This document shows, piece after piece, positions 7,456 to 14,655 of a stretch of 14,858 bases of DNA. The number at the start of each line of letters is the position of its first letter. The first letter of the stretch is position 1. The stretch comes from Richelia sp. UBA3308 (GTDB taxonomy: Bacteria; Cyanobacteriota; Cyanobacteriia; Cyanobacteriales; Nostocaceae), in contig DESS01000296.1 of the NCBI GenBank assembly GCA_002361335.1, positions 1 through 14,858 of the forward strand. Reading direction: 5' to 3'. The notes beneath the pieces are model-generated. The model was not told the DNA's origin, searched no databases, and saw nothing but the letters and a program-made list of their open reading frames with translations. The position numbers and the translations under genes are program-made.

Positions 7456-8241
7456 ATGAATATTGAAGAAATTGTACGCAAGATCGGTCCTGTATTGTGG
7501 CCTTTGCTTTTTTTCTCGGTTTTATCTTTGAGCGTGATCTTCGAGCGAATATGGTTCTGGCTAAGAATTTTAACTCAAGAAAGGAAAATTGTTGACCGTG
7601 TACTAGATGCAGCCAGCGATGATTGGGGAGTAGCTACCGAAATTGCCCAACGAGCAACCCATCAACCTATAGGTAGGTTTCTCTATGCCCCTTTAAGTTT
7701 ACCAAGAAGAGACCCTGAAACTTTTAGATTAGCACTTGAATCCACTGCAGAAAATGAATTAGCTTTAATGCGTCGCGGTGAAAAAGTTTTAGAACTGGTA
7801 ATTGCTGTTGCGCCTTTATTGGGATTGTTTGGTACTGTTTGGGGTTTGATTCAATCCCTTGAATCAATTAAAATTTCCGATTTAGGTACAGAAGCTAGTG
7901 CTGGAGTCACAACTGGTATTGGTGAATCCTTATACAGTACCGCAGCAGGGCTAGTGGTTGCCATTTTCAGTTTGATATTCTACCGATGGTTTCAGGCTTT
8001 GCTAGTTAATCAAGTCAAAGTTTTCCGTAAGTCTGGAAATGAATTGGAATTACTTTATCGCCAATTTCCGACCGTTGATGGCAATATTAGACCTACTAGT
8101 AAAGTCCTACCTAAAGTAATTGTAAAAGATAAAGATACGACCCAGGAAAATACTACAACTTTACGCAAGCGAGATAAAAACAAGTTTTCCGAACCAACTC
8201 AAATTTCAGATCCCAATTCACCAGAATCTGAAGATAAATAG
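7456..8241 (+). CDS. exbB: MotA/TolQ/ExbB family proton channel protein
   Basis: A 261-residue inner-membrane protein with the three-helix ExbB/TolQ layout. TM1 is about 11-35, a long cytoplasmic loop follows, TM2 is about 111-135 (VAPLLGLFGTVWGLIQ) and TM3 about 155-177 (GIGESLYSTAAGL). The small residues and conserved Thr of the TM2 and TM3 motifs, which line the proton path in this family, are present. The last 50 residues are charged and probably disordered. With ExbD it should form a proton-driven motor that energises outer-membrane import or envelope upkeep. I chose the ATG at 7456 because GGAGGAG (7438-7444) precedes it; an in-frame TTG at 7426 and ATG at 7432 lie upstream. No TonB is in the window. 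Confidence 0.88.
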   Translation: MNIEEIVRKIGPVLWPLLFFSVLSLSVIFERIWFWLRILTQERKIVDRVLDAASDDWGVATEIAQRATHQPIGRFLYAPLSLPRRDPETFRLALESTAENELALMRRGEKVLELVIAVAPLLGLFGTVWGLIQSLESIKISDLGTEASAGVTTGIGESLYSTAAGLVVAIFSLIFYRWFQALLVNQVKVFRKSGNELELLYRQFPTVDGNIRPTSKVLPKVIVKDKDTTQENTTTLRKRDKNKFSEPTQISDPNSPESEDK

Positions 8242-8321
8242 TCACTTACACTTAGTAATTGATATATACGCTCCACACACACAGCGTAATCGTATTTATC
8301 TGTAACGCCGTGCTTTTTTCT

Positions 8322-8379
8322 TTATAATAAGCCCCCAAGCTGATTTAATTATATTCGTCTTGTCATGGGCTTATTATTA
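8322..8379. repeat. Inverted repeat between exbB and exbD
   Basis: TTATAATAAGCCC (8322-8334) and GGGCTTATTATTA (8367-8379) pair at 12 of 13 positions around a 32-nt loop. It sits about 80 bp after the exbB stop. It could form a transcription-attenuating or mRNA-stabilising stem within an exbB-exbD transcript, or be an interspersed repeat. There is no clean T-tract after it. Confidence 0.5.
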
Positions 8380-8411
8380 ACAACCATTATATTCCCTCAA
8401 TCATTAAATGC

Positions 8412-8480
8412 CGTCTTCAGACGTGGTGAGAATTACTCCCTTCCCGGTAAAAGATTATCTAACTAATTGAGGGAGGGAGT
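8412..8480 (+). promoter_or_regulatory. Hairpin pair upstream of exbD
   Basis: A small perfect palindrome CGTCTTCAGACG (8412-8423) is followed by a larger stem. ACTCCCTTCCC (8435-8445) pairs with GGGAGGGAGT (8471-8480), with a single bulged base and a 25-nt loop. The purine-rich run continues as GAGGGAGA to 8488. The exbD Shine-Dalgarno lies about 40 nt further on. The position suits control of exbD level relative to exbB; this is inference. Confidence 0.4.
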
Positions 8481-8532
8481 GAGGGAGATATTTTTAGCCG
8501 GAAATCCCCAGGAGCGACCAGAGGAGTAAAAA

Positions 8533-9270
8533 ATGAAAATCAACCTAAATAATCCAACCGAAGAAGTTCAAATTCAAATAATCCCCTTAATTGATGTTGT
8601 TTTTTGCATTCTGACATTTTTTATTTTGGCATCATTACAATTTACTCGCCAACAGTCAATCAACATCGATTTACCTCAAGCTGAAACCGCCACATCTAGC
8701 CTACAACCACAGGGTGAACGAGAAATTTTACCTGTAACAATTGATGCTGTTGGTCAAATTTATGTAGAAAAACAGCCAGTACAACGCTCTGAGTTGGAAG
8801 GTATTTTGAAGAAGTATATTACACAGAATCCTAAAGGCACTCTAGTATTATATGCTTCACGTGATGCAACTTATAATGGCGTAATTGAAATATTGGATTT
8901 GCTGCGAAAAGTCGGTGGTGACAGGGTGTCCTTAGCAATTATACCTGGTTCCTCCCAACAACCTGCCGATCCAATACAACCAACTCCTAGTTTACCATTA
9001 CAACCAGGAGCAACTCCCGGTGGAACATTACCATTTCCAAATGTTACACCACTTATTCCCAATTTACCTCAAAACAATCCCAACCTGAATTTACCTCCCG
9101 GAAGCACTCAAATTCCCCTTCCTAGCATTCCCAATCAACCCCAAACAGGACTTGGTGTTCCACCAAGAAGCCCCAGGAGCAATACAGGTTCTACAGTTCC
9201 CACAGCACCACCACCTCAAACAACTGTTGCACCAGTTGCCCCCAGACAAACAAAACCTAGTCCTCAGTAA
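8533..9270 (+). CDS. exbD: ExbD-type biopolymer transport protein with proline-rich tail
   Basis: A 245-residue partner of the ExbB-like channel. A short cytoplasmic N-terminus leads to one transmembrane helix (about 17-35), IIPLIDVVFCILTFFILA, with the essential proton-carrying aspartate at Asp21. The folded periplasmic domain runs to about 138 (ending VSLAIIPG). Beyond it is a low-complexity tail of about 107 residues with some 30 prolines, rich in Gln, Asn, Thr and Ser and nearly free of charge. Typical ExbD proteins end at about 140 residues, so the tail is an extension. It could span the periplasm or peptidoglycan much as the proline-rich part of TonB does, but that is speculation. The ATG follows GAGGAG at good spacing. 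The gene lies downstream of exbB after a 291-bp gap. Confidence 0.9.
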   Translation: MKINLNNPTEEVQIQIIPLIDVVFCILTFFILASLQFTRQQSINIDLPQAETATSSLQPQGEREILPVTIDAVGQIYVEKQPVQRSELEGILKKYITQNPKGTLVLYASRDATYNGVIEILDLLRKVGGDRVSLAIIPGSSQQPADPIQPTPSLPLQPGATPGGTLPFPNVTPLIPNLPQNNPNLNLPPGSTQIPLPSIPNQPQTGLGVPPRSPRSNTGSTVPTAPPPQTTVAPVAPRQTKPSPQ

Positions 9271-9297
9271 GGGAGATGGGGATATAAAATTTTGACC

Positions 9298-9378
9298 TTT
9301 AATTAGATTTCCATGGGCAATGCTCTTTTGACTTTGTATTTTTAATCAAATTGTTTCCAGTGTTTCTATCTAATTAAA
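9298..9378. repeat. Perfect 11-bp inverted repeat downstream of exbD
   Basis: TTTAATTAGAT (9298-9308) and ATCTAATTAAA (9368-9378) are exact inverted copies, 59 nt apart. They bracket most of the gap between exbD and the holin-like gene. The long loop argues against a simple terminator; a footprint of a small inserted element is possible. AT-rich content raises the chance of coincidence. Confidence 0.35.
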
Positions 9379-9389
9379 ATCTGTCTCGC

Positions 9390-9395
9390 TATAAT
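9390..9395 (+). promoter_or_regulatory. Consensus -10 box before the holin-like gene
   Basis: A perfect TATAAT lies 78 bp upstream of the ATG at 9473. No good -35 box is found at 16-18 bp, so the call rests on the -10 alone and on the need for a promoter after the 200-bp gap from exbD. Confidence 0.25.
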
Positions 9396-9472
9396 CATCC
9401 GGTGTCCGATTTTCTGCTTCAAGTCCGAATTTTTGTAAGATCCTTGTCATTTATATTATCGGAGTTGCACAA

Positions 9473-9847
9473 ATGGATTTCAGTATGGAGACTATTTTAC
9501 CGGTTTTGGTTACTTGGCTAGTAACATCTGTTAGCTTTTTAGTTATCAGCAGAATTCCATTCATTGGAGTTGAAATTGATTCTTTGCCAATCGGTTTTAT
9601 TTCTGGAGCTGTTCTAGGAATTGTTAGCGCTTTGGTTCAGCTACTTTTCACCGCATTGGGTATTGAGATATTGGGCGGTTTAGCTGGTTTTGTTATCTTC
9701 GTTATTTGTTTTGTGATCACAGACAAATTTGTTGATGGATTTCAACTCAAAGGATTTTGGGCCCCTGTACTTGGAGCGCTTGCACTATCAGTTGTTAGTA
9801 CCTTGGTTTACAAATTAATTTACTATATTCCCGGTTTGGCTGCCTAA
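9473..9847 (+). CDS. Phage_holin_4_2 / YvlD-type membrane protein
   Basis: A 124-residue, almost wholly hydrophobic protein with four predicted membrane helices (about 8-27, 38-60, 65-84 and 95-117). The segment VDGFQLKGFWAPVLGALALS (88-107) is characteristic of the family called 'phage holin family 4' (Pfam Phage_holin_4_2, YvlD-like). The name comes from similarity to holins; chromosomal members are common in bacteria and I see no phage genes nearby, so lysis activity should not be assumed. GGAG about 8 nt before the ATG fixes the start. It ends in a terminator hairpin shared with the convergent thf1. Confidence 0.8.
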   Translation: MDFSMETILPVLVTWLVTSVSFLVISRIPFIGVEIDSLPIGFISGAVLGIVSALVQLLFTALGIEILGGLAGFVIFVICFVITDKFVDGFQLKGFWAPVLGALALSVVSTLVYKLIYYIPGLAA

Positions 9848-9885
9848 AAGTTAGGAGCGATAAACCTAGATTTATCTCCTAACTT
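9848..9885. terminator. Shared terminator hairpin between holin-like gene and thf1
   Basis: AAGTTAGGAGCGATAAA (9848-9864) pairs with TTTATCTCCTAACTT (9871-9885) around a 6-nt loop, with a 2-nt bulge only. It starts directly after the TAA of the holin-like gene and lies 20 bp past the thf1 stop. On the minus strand it is followed by TTTT. The placement between convergent genes makes a bidirectional terminator likely. Confidence 0.75.
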
Positions 9886-9905
9886 CTTCATCAGTGATTA
9901 ACAAA

Positions 9906-10610
9906 TTAATCATTATTTGCTGGAGGCGCAACTGTAGTATCCGATTGCCCAGAGCGTTGCTCCCGTCTTTTGCGCTCTGCTGCAATCATATCCGCCATTA
10001 CTACTGCAGCTTGCGCCATTTTATCTAAGTTAGAGCGGTATAAATCTAAATCTTTGCTCAGTTTATCTTCAGATAAATGCAAACTATTTGCAATAGTTTT
10101 TAAAGCTTCATTACGAAGTTTTTCGTCTTTAACCATTTCTGGATCTGAATTTTCCAACAAAGTATATAAACCAATCGCAAATAAACGACTGTATTTAAAC
10201 TTTGGATTATTTGCAATATCTTCTAATAATCCTTGTAAATCAGAATTATTACCCAAACGCAACTGGCTGATATTGCTCACTAAATCTTTTGCCGCTAAGC
10301 TTTTAGCTAAATCTTCCAGTTTTTTAGCATCTTGTTTATATTTTTGTGGATCTTCTTCCACAGACTTAATCAAAGCATTATAAATCGATTCAAAATCCTC
10401 TTCGGGCTTATAACCCTGCATAAATCGGTCAAAAGCAGTCACAACACCCAAAGCATAAATGGAGTTGTATTTGAAATCAGTATTTACACCTAGTAAGTGC
10501 ATTTCCACCATTAACTCTTCTACTACCCGACGATAAATCGTGTTGATTGGACGGGTGTGAAGACTGTAGAAAGTTCGCTTTGTTTCAGAGACAGTACGGA
10601 CGTTATTCAC
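9906..10610 (-). CDS. thf1: Thylakoid formation protein Thf1 / Psb29
   Basis: A 234-residue protein matching the Thf1/Psb29 family along its length. It opens with NNVRTVSETKRTFYSLHTR and continues PINTIYRRVVEELMVEMHLL (21-40) and YALGVVTAFDRFMQGY. The C-terminal part is helical and charged (AAERKRREQR) and ends in a short low-complexity tail. In cyanobacteria and plants it copurifies with photosystem II, is needed for its repair under strong light, and affects FtsH protease levels. It acts at the thylakoid from the cytoplasmic side. The start is a GTG with no clear Shine-Dalgarno; I keep it because family members begin at this same NNVRTVS motif. It is divergent from the CpcT-like gene, with 155 bp between them. 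Confidence 0.95.
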   Translation of the reverse strand: MNNVRTVSETKRTFYSLHTRPINTIYRRVVEELMVEMHLLGVNTDFKYNSIYALGVVTAFDRFMQGYKPEEDFESIYNALIKSVEEDPQKYKQDAKKLEDLAKSLAAKDLVSNISQLRLGNNSDLQGLLEDIANNPKFKYSRLFAIGLYTLLENSDPEMVKDEKLRNEALKTIANSLHLSEDKLSKDLDLYRSNLDKMAQAAVVMADMIAAERKRREQRSGQSDTTVAPPANND

Positions 10611-10648
10611 GAAGAAATTTTTATCAAATTTAAGGGCAATGTAAACTT

Positions 10649-10677
10649 ATTCTCCCGCTTGTAGGGGACTTTGCCAA
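10649..10677 (-). promoter_or_regulatory. Probable promoter of thf1
   Basis: On the minus strand TTGGCA (complement of 10672-10677) and GAGAAT (complement of 10649-10654) are 17 bp apart, matching consensus at 5 of 6 and 4 of 6 bases. Transcription would start about 30 nt upstream of the GTG. The plus-strand promoter for the CpcT-like gene must lie in the same 155 bp; TACAAT at 10720-10725 is a possible -10 without a clear -35. Confidence 0.4.
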
Positions 10678-10765
10678 CCTCTCCTTTAGGGAAGATCGCG
10701 ATTTTTATCCCTTTTACTATACAATCAAGTCATATTAATAATAGTTTAATATTTTATTTTTATTT

Positions 10766-11359
10766 ATGACTTCTTTGCCGAACTTAAGCACTATAAAGGA
10801 ATACCTCGCAGGTGAGTTTGAGAATAAACAGCAAGCAATTGCCGATCCTGCTTGGTACGTTCAATTGCGTATGTGGCAAAGACCTGTATCTTTATTTCAA
10901 GAAGACAGTCTGACATTATTTGCCGAACAAGCGAATATTCTTAGCATAGACCAACCTTACCGTCAACGCTTGTTGCGAATTACGCCCCTAGGGAGCGATA
11001 TATCTTTTAAAGTTCAGTATTATATGTTTAAAGACCCAACTGCTTGGTGTGGTGCAGGTCGTAATAATACTTTACTTAACACTCTTACTCCTGAAAAATT
11101 AGATATACTTCCCGGATGCGTTCTTAAAGTTAATGTAGAAACCCTTGGTAAAAACCAATATAAGCTGATTGCAAAACCTATACCAGACATTCGCTGTACC
11201 TTTGATTATGCTGGTAAAACTATAGAAGTCTCCTTGGGATTTGAAGCTACCCAAAAAGAATTTTTGAGTTATGACAAAGGAGTTGATTCAATAACTCGAA
11301 AAGCAACTTGGGGCGCAGTTTTGGGTCCTTATCGTTACACCAAATTACAACAATACTGA
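10766..11359 (+). CDS. cpcT: CpcT/CpeT family phycobiliprotein chromophore lyase
   Basis: A 197-residue protein of the CpcT/CpeT family, whose characterised members attach a phycobilin to Cys-153 of the phycocyanin beta subunit (or the matching phycoerythrin site). Length is typical. Family features are visible: QPYRQRLLRI (63-72), WCGAGRN (94-100), LPGC (115-118) and the closing WGAVLGPYRY (182-191). The fold is a small beta-barrel that carries the bilin before transfer. Cyanobacteria often hold two or three paralogues, and I cannot tell from sequence alone whether this one is the active beta-153 lyase, so the symbol marks the family. No clear Shine-Dalgarno precedes the ATG. Divergence from thf1 allows co-regulation but does not prove it. 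Confidence 0.85.
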   Translation: MTSLPNLSTIKEYLAGEFENKQQAIADPAWYVQLRMWQRPVSLFQEDSLTLFAEQANILSIDQPYRQRLLRITPLGSDISFKVQYYMFKDPTAWCGAGRNNTLLNTLTPEKLDILPGCVLKVNVETLGKNQYKLIAKPIPDIRCTFDYAGKTIEVSLGFEATQKEFLSYDKGVDSITRKATWGAVLGPYRYTKLQQY

Positions 11360-11510
11360 AATAAATTAGGAATTGTACAAACCTAGCTACCCCTGCGCCC
11401 GCGAGCAAATACTACGTCTGTACAGGAACTAGAAGTTGATAGCACCACAGAATACCGTCATCACAACAAGCGATTGTGACATTTACGCTATTACCTTGAT
11501 AATTTTATCC

Positions 11511-11562
11511 TCTGAAAACACAAAATAGTCAGAAAATATATATTACTATTATGATTTTCAGA
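11511..11562. terminator. Inverted repeat between convergent cpcT and STAS genes
   Basis: TCTGAAAA (11511-11518) and TTTTCAGA (11555-11562) are perfect inverted copies with a 36-nt loop, followed on the plus strand by TTTTAGTTTTT. They lie in the 295-bp gap between convergent genes, where terminators are expected. The stem is AT-rich and the loop long, so the call is weak. Nothing else in 11360-11654 looks like a gene. Confidence 0.3.
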
Positions 11563-11654
11563 TTTTAGTTTTTATGGGGCCATAATTATTATACTCTCGC
11601 GGCAAATAAACACTTCCTTCGTTCCTCTTAATTCCTAACTATATCAGTTTATTT

Positions 11655-12023
11655 TTAGCTCGCCATACTCCGAGGTACACCGTCCTTAGCTTCCTCTTCA
11701 GTTTCAAATATTTCAAATACAGTATCCATCATAGTCACTTCAAAAACCAGCTTCGCTTCTGGATGTACGTTACAAATACGGAAACTACCCTTTACTTTGT
11801 CCGCATCACGCATTCCAGCAACTAAAGAAGTAAGACCAGAACTATCAATAAAATTTACCTGTCCTAAATTTACAACTACATGGGAACTGAGTTTAGAAAT
11901 ACATTCTTGCAGCTTGAGGCGGAATTGCCAAGCTGTAGTTATATCTAAACGACCACTGGGCAATAAAACGATAACGGTATGTCCGTCAGCCGCTGTATAA
12001 GTTTTTTGTTCTATATGAATCAC
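11655..12023 (-). CDS. STAS-domain anti-sigma factor antagonist
   Basis: A 122-residue single-domain STAS protein of the SpoIIAA/RsbV type. Such proteins bind a kinase/anti-sigma partner and are switched off by phosphorylation of a serine. That site is plain here: NFIDSSGLTSL (57-67), with Ser61 matching the phosphoserine of SpoIIAA. PSGRLDITTAW (22-32) forms the usual first strand and helix. I place the start at GTG 12021-12023 because AGGGG stands 8 nt upstream; an in-frame GTG at 12039-12041 would add six residues but has no Shine-Dalgarno. No kinase, phosphatase or sigma factor is adjacent, so the partner is unknown. The gene follows hemF on the same strand after a terminator-like hairpin, so it is probably transcribed separately. 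Confidence 0.9.
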   Translation of the reverse strand: MIHIEQKTYTAADGHTVIVLLPSGRLDITTAWQFRLKLQECISKLSSHVVVNLGQVNFIDSSGLTSLVAGMRDADKVKGSFRICNVHPEAKLVFEVTMMDTVFEIFETEEEAKDGVPRSMAS

Positions 12024-12180
12024 AAAGTTTTCCCCTAGCACTCTTCAAACTAACTAATTAGATTTTGCTAAGCCTGCTGGCAAAAAGAGTGAAACTGATA
12101 AATATTATCTTCCTATAGTTCCTATATTATTCACTTATAGATTTAGATAAGGAATTTGATCAGTAACAAAATTTATTGAT

Positions 12181-12209
12181 GCTGTAGCTAGAGAATAACA
12201 AGCTACAGC
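12181..12209 (-). terminator. Hairpin downstream of hemF
   Basis: GCTGTAGCT (12181-12189) and AGCTACAGC (12201-12209) form a perfect 9-bp stem with an 11-nt loop, 53 bp past the hemF stop. No strong T-tract follows on the minus strand (ATCAATAAATTTTG), so it may pause or stabilise rather than fully terminate. Between it and the STAS start, 12111-12128 holds a tandem TTCCTATA pair of unknown meaning. Confidence 0.55.
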
Positions 12210-12261
12210 CTTAATTGTCACCTTGCAGAAATAGTATTCTTAGTAGTTTAACTCACATTAT

Positions 12262-13305
12262 TTAACTATGTCTCTGCTTCCAGTTGACCCAATCTTGGGG
12301 TTTGAGGAAGGTTTCGTACAATTCTGCTTCTGGAGTACTTGGTTCTGGCTTATACCCATACTCCCAACGTACCAAAGGCGGTAGGGACATTAAAATGGAC
12401 TCAGTACGTCCATTGGTTTGCAGACCAAAAATTGTACCTCTATCGTAAACCAAATTAAATTCCACATACCTACCCCGACGATACAACTGAAAATTTCGTT
12501 GGCGATCGCCATATTCCATGGGATGTCTTTTTTGCACAATTGGCACATAAGCCGGTAAAAAAGCTTTGCCACATTCTTCAACGAAGGAAAATATTTCTTC
12601 CCAACTACGAGTTGGTAATTCGCCAATTTGATTGCTATACAAAGCAGCTTCTTTATCAGCTGATGGTCCACGATACAAAGCACCTGTTCCGTCTTGGTAA
12701 TCGAAAAATAAACCACCAACACCGCGAGTTTCTTGACGATGCTTGAGGTAAAAATACTCATCGCACCAGCGTTTGAACACCGGATAATACTCTTGATGAT
12801 GATTATCGCAAGCCTGTTTAAAAGTTTTATGAAAATGCATTGCATCTTCGGCAAAAGGATAGTATGGAGTCATATCCGCACCACCACCAAACCACCAAAC
12901 AGGTCCGGCTTCAAAGTAGCGATAATTTAAATGGACGGTGGGAACGTAAGGATTGCGGGGGTGTAATACCATTGAAGTTCCCGTAGCATAAAACTTATGT
13001 CCTGCGGCTTCCGGACGGCTCGATAAAATTGAAGGTGGTAAATTGGAACCCCAAACTTCAGAAAAATTTACACCACCTTGTTCAAAGATGGCACCCTCAC
13101 GCATAACTCGCGAACGTCCACCACCACCTTCGGGACGTTCCCAACTATCTTCTTGAAATTGTCCCACACCATCAAGTTCAGCTAAAGCTTGAGAAATCTC
13201 ATCTTGTAACTGCTTCATAAATTCACTGACTTTAGCTTTTGCCGTACTTGGAGGTAAAGACTGAGAATCACGGGAGTTTTGGGAGATTGGGGAGTTTGTC
13301 AACAT
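12262..13305 (-). CDS. hemF: Coproporphyrinogen III oxidase, oxygen-dependent
   Basis: A 347-residue enzyme that oxidatively decarboxylates coproporphyrinogen III to protoporphyrinogen IX with O2, a shared step of heme, chlorophyll and bilin synthesis. Family motifs are all intact: VHLNYRYFE (124-132), GGGADMTPYYP (140-150), and the signature KRWCDEYFYLKHR (178-190) followed by ETRGVGGLFFD (192-202). The C-terminal dimer/active-site stretch RGRYVEFNLVYDRGTIFGL begins at 277. Length is usual for cyanobacterial HemF. The ATG at 13303-13305 has AGGTG 9 nt upstream; an in-frame GTG four codons earlier lacks its own ribosome binding site. Soluble and cytoplasmic. Expression may depend on oxygen or light, but I see no operator. 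Confidence 0.96.
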   Translation of the reverse strand: MLTNSPISQNSRDSQSLPPSTAKAKVSEFMKQLQDEISQALAELDGVGQFQEDSWERPEGGGGRSRVMREGAIFEQGGVNFSEVWGSNLPPSILSSRPEAAGHKFYATGTSMVLHPRNPYVPTVHLNYRYFEAGPVWWFGGGADMTPYYPFAEDAMHFHKTFKQACDNHHQEYYPVFKRWCDEYFYLKHRQETRGVGGLFFDYQDGTGALYRGPSADKEAALYSNQIGELPTRSWEEIFSFVEECGKAFLPAYVPIVQKRHPMEYGDRQRNFQLYRRGRYVEFNLVYDRGTIFGLQTNGRTESILMSLPPLVRWEYGYKPEPSTPEAELYETFLKPQDWVNWKQRHS

Positions 13306-14096
13306 AAATTTTTTCACCTAAATTACGATGAAGGACTTTTATTATTTGAAACTAGTAGGCACAGAATTCCTAACTAAGCGGGTTTGAGTGGTAAGTTTGG
13401 GATTGAATGTAAAAAAACACCTGAAAAAACCGATAAGGTTATTTTCCCTCAAATAGGGAGGCCTCTTGTATATTGATTAATTTTTTTCAACTTTTTGATC
13501 CGAATACCCCGGTATTAACACTAAATTCTGTAACAATAACCTATAAGCACCCTATCTTAGGGTTCGGGGCATCGACAACGCCAGCATTCCTGGCATAAGC
13601 CTTCCAACAGTTCAGGTAGGATTAGCGTTCTAGCCTTGGGTACTAATCCCTTCACTTGATACTGTACTTACTGTATAAATAGCTTTTTCCACAAATCAGG
13701 CTAATTAAAGTCAGGAATTTATATCGTAGATGACATCCCGGTAGCAGATATTTCTTCCCCAGAAGAAGAGGATATTGCTTGCTTGATTAATGTATTTAAA
13801 GATAAGTAGCATCGAAAATTCTTCCTCTAATTGCTGCTTTCCACCTTCGTCATGAAATATTATCTTGATTTTTGTCTTGAATCTTGTCTTGAAATATTTT
13901 TTTGAAGAATATGTTGCCCCAAATTCCAGCTCAATACTTAGAAAGAGTCAATATCGCAACTCAATTGATTCCGATGAAAGGACTCCCCACATAAAAATTC
14001 AAGATCGCTGATTCACAAATGAAATGGGAATTAATTACAGTTACCCAAAATACCAGAGTAACTCTTCAAGTGTGTAGCCGGGAGGATTAAAAGAGA
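13306..14096. other. Long gap between hemF and the SRPBCC gene, with clustered hairpins
   Basis: No confident gene. It must carry the hemF promoter, which I could not place. Five short stems cluster in 200 bp: TCCCT/AGGGA (13445-13459), AATACC/GGTATT (13503-13516), ACCCTA/TAGGGT (13549-13563), GCCAG/CTGGC (13580-13594) and GGATTAG/CTAATCC (13619-13649). This could be a small structured RNA. Further on, stop-bounded stretches read like protein: 13705-13809 (34 sense codons, containing IPVADISSPEEED), 13911-13994 (27 codons from ATG) and 14019-14090 (23 codons from ATG). The last two share the frame of the downstream gene. They may be decayed coding DNA; none resembles a protein I know. Confidence 0.4.
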
Positions 14097-14600
14097 ATGC
14101 AAGGTTGGTTATCAAAATTTATCAATCGCAAACGTCGCCGAGTTTGCGTCCTAGTAATGCGAAGTTATCGCGAAATTAGTTCCGCTTCTGTGGATGAAAT
14201 ATGGCATAAAGTAGTTGACTTGGCAGATGTTTCCTGGCACCCATTATTCAAAAGTACTAACGTACCTTACGGATTAGTTCCTAAACCGGGATTGATTTAT
14301 CAAGCGGTAACCCGCCTCTGGCCTATTCCAATCCGCATTTTTGTCGAACGTGTTAATCCCAGAGAATTGTTAAGCGTGCGAATTTTGGCAATTCCCGGTG
14401 TAGAAGAACGAATTAGTTACAAACTAGAGTCCACGGTTTGCGGTACTTGTTTGTCTTATTCGGTGACTTTACGGGGTTGGCTCTCTCCCTTAGTTTGGTC
14501 TTTTTCCCGTCCTTATGCAGACAGAGTAGCACGTGCTTTAATCGAAGCCGTTGAAGAAGCTGCAATCAAAGCAGTATCAAGAAAAAGGAAATCTACTTGA
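14097..14600 (+). CDS. SRPBCC-fold (START-like) family protein
   Basis: A 167-residue protein with the look of the SRPBCC/polyketide-cyclase superfamily, whose members have a deep hydrophobic pocket for lipids or other ligands. A basic N-terminal stretch (KFINRKRRR, 7-15) precedes the domain proper. SYREISSASVDEIWHKVVDL (23-42) gives the typical first strand and helix, then alternating beta strands follow, and the long C-terminal helix covers about 138-162. The ligand cannot be told from sequence. The ATG is preceded by GGGAGG at 11 nt; Met21 (MRSYRE) is a possible alternative start that would remove the basic segment. The gene stands alone between two gene-poor stretches. Confidence 0.7.
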   Translation: MQGWLSKFINRKRRRVCVLVMRSYREISSASVDEIWHKVVDLADVSWHPLFKSTNVPYGLVPKPGLIYQAVTRLWPIPIRIFVERVNPRELLSVRILAIPGVEERISYKLESTVCGTCLSYSVTLRGWLSPLVWSFSRPYADRVARALIEAVEEAAIKAVSRKRKST

Positions 14601-14620
14601 AACGAAGAAATATTTTAATT

Positions 14621-14655
14621 TGGGCATGGGGCATGGGGCATAGGGCATGAGACAT
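14621..14655. repeat. Heptameric short tandem repeat, five units
   Basis: Five 7-bp units in a row: TGGGCAT, GGGGCAT, GGGGCAT, AGGGCAT, GAGACAT. The first three are nearly identical and the last two are drifting. It begins about 20 bp after the SRPBCC stop and is the third period-7 locus in the window. Confidence 0.65.

Noticed and set aside
9473..9847. Prophage lysis gene
   Set aside because: The holin name is a family label; no endolysin, structural phage gene or integrase is nearby.
9970..10383. Open frame of 137 codons on the plus strand inside thf1
   Set aside because: Antisense shadow of thf1, Ser/Leu/Lys-rich with no recognisable domain.
12390..12854. Open frame of 154 codons on the minus strand inside hemF
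   Set aside because: It overlaps hemF on the same strand in another frame; hemF matches its family fully, so this is a shadow.
13558..13600. tRNA-like GGGTTCGGGG segment
   Set aside because: It recalls a T-loop, but no acceptor or anticodon stem can be built around it.
14621..14655. Small CRISPR array
   Set aside because: Units are 7 bp with no spacers and there are no cas genes; it is a short tandem repeat.
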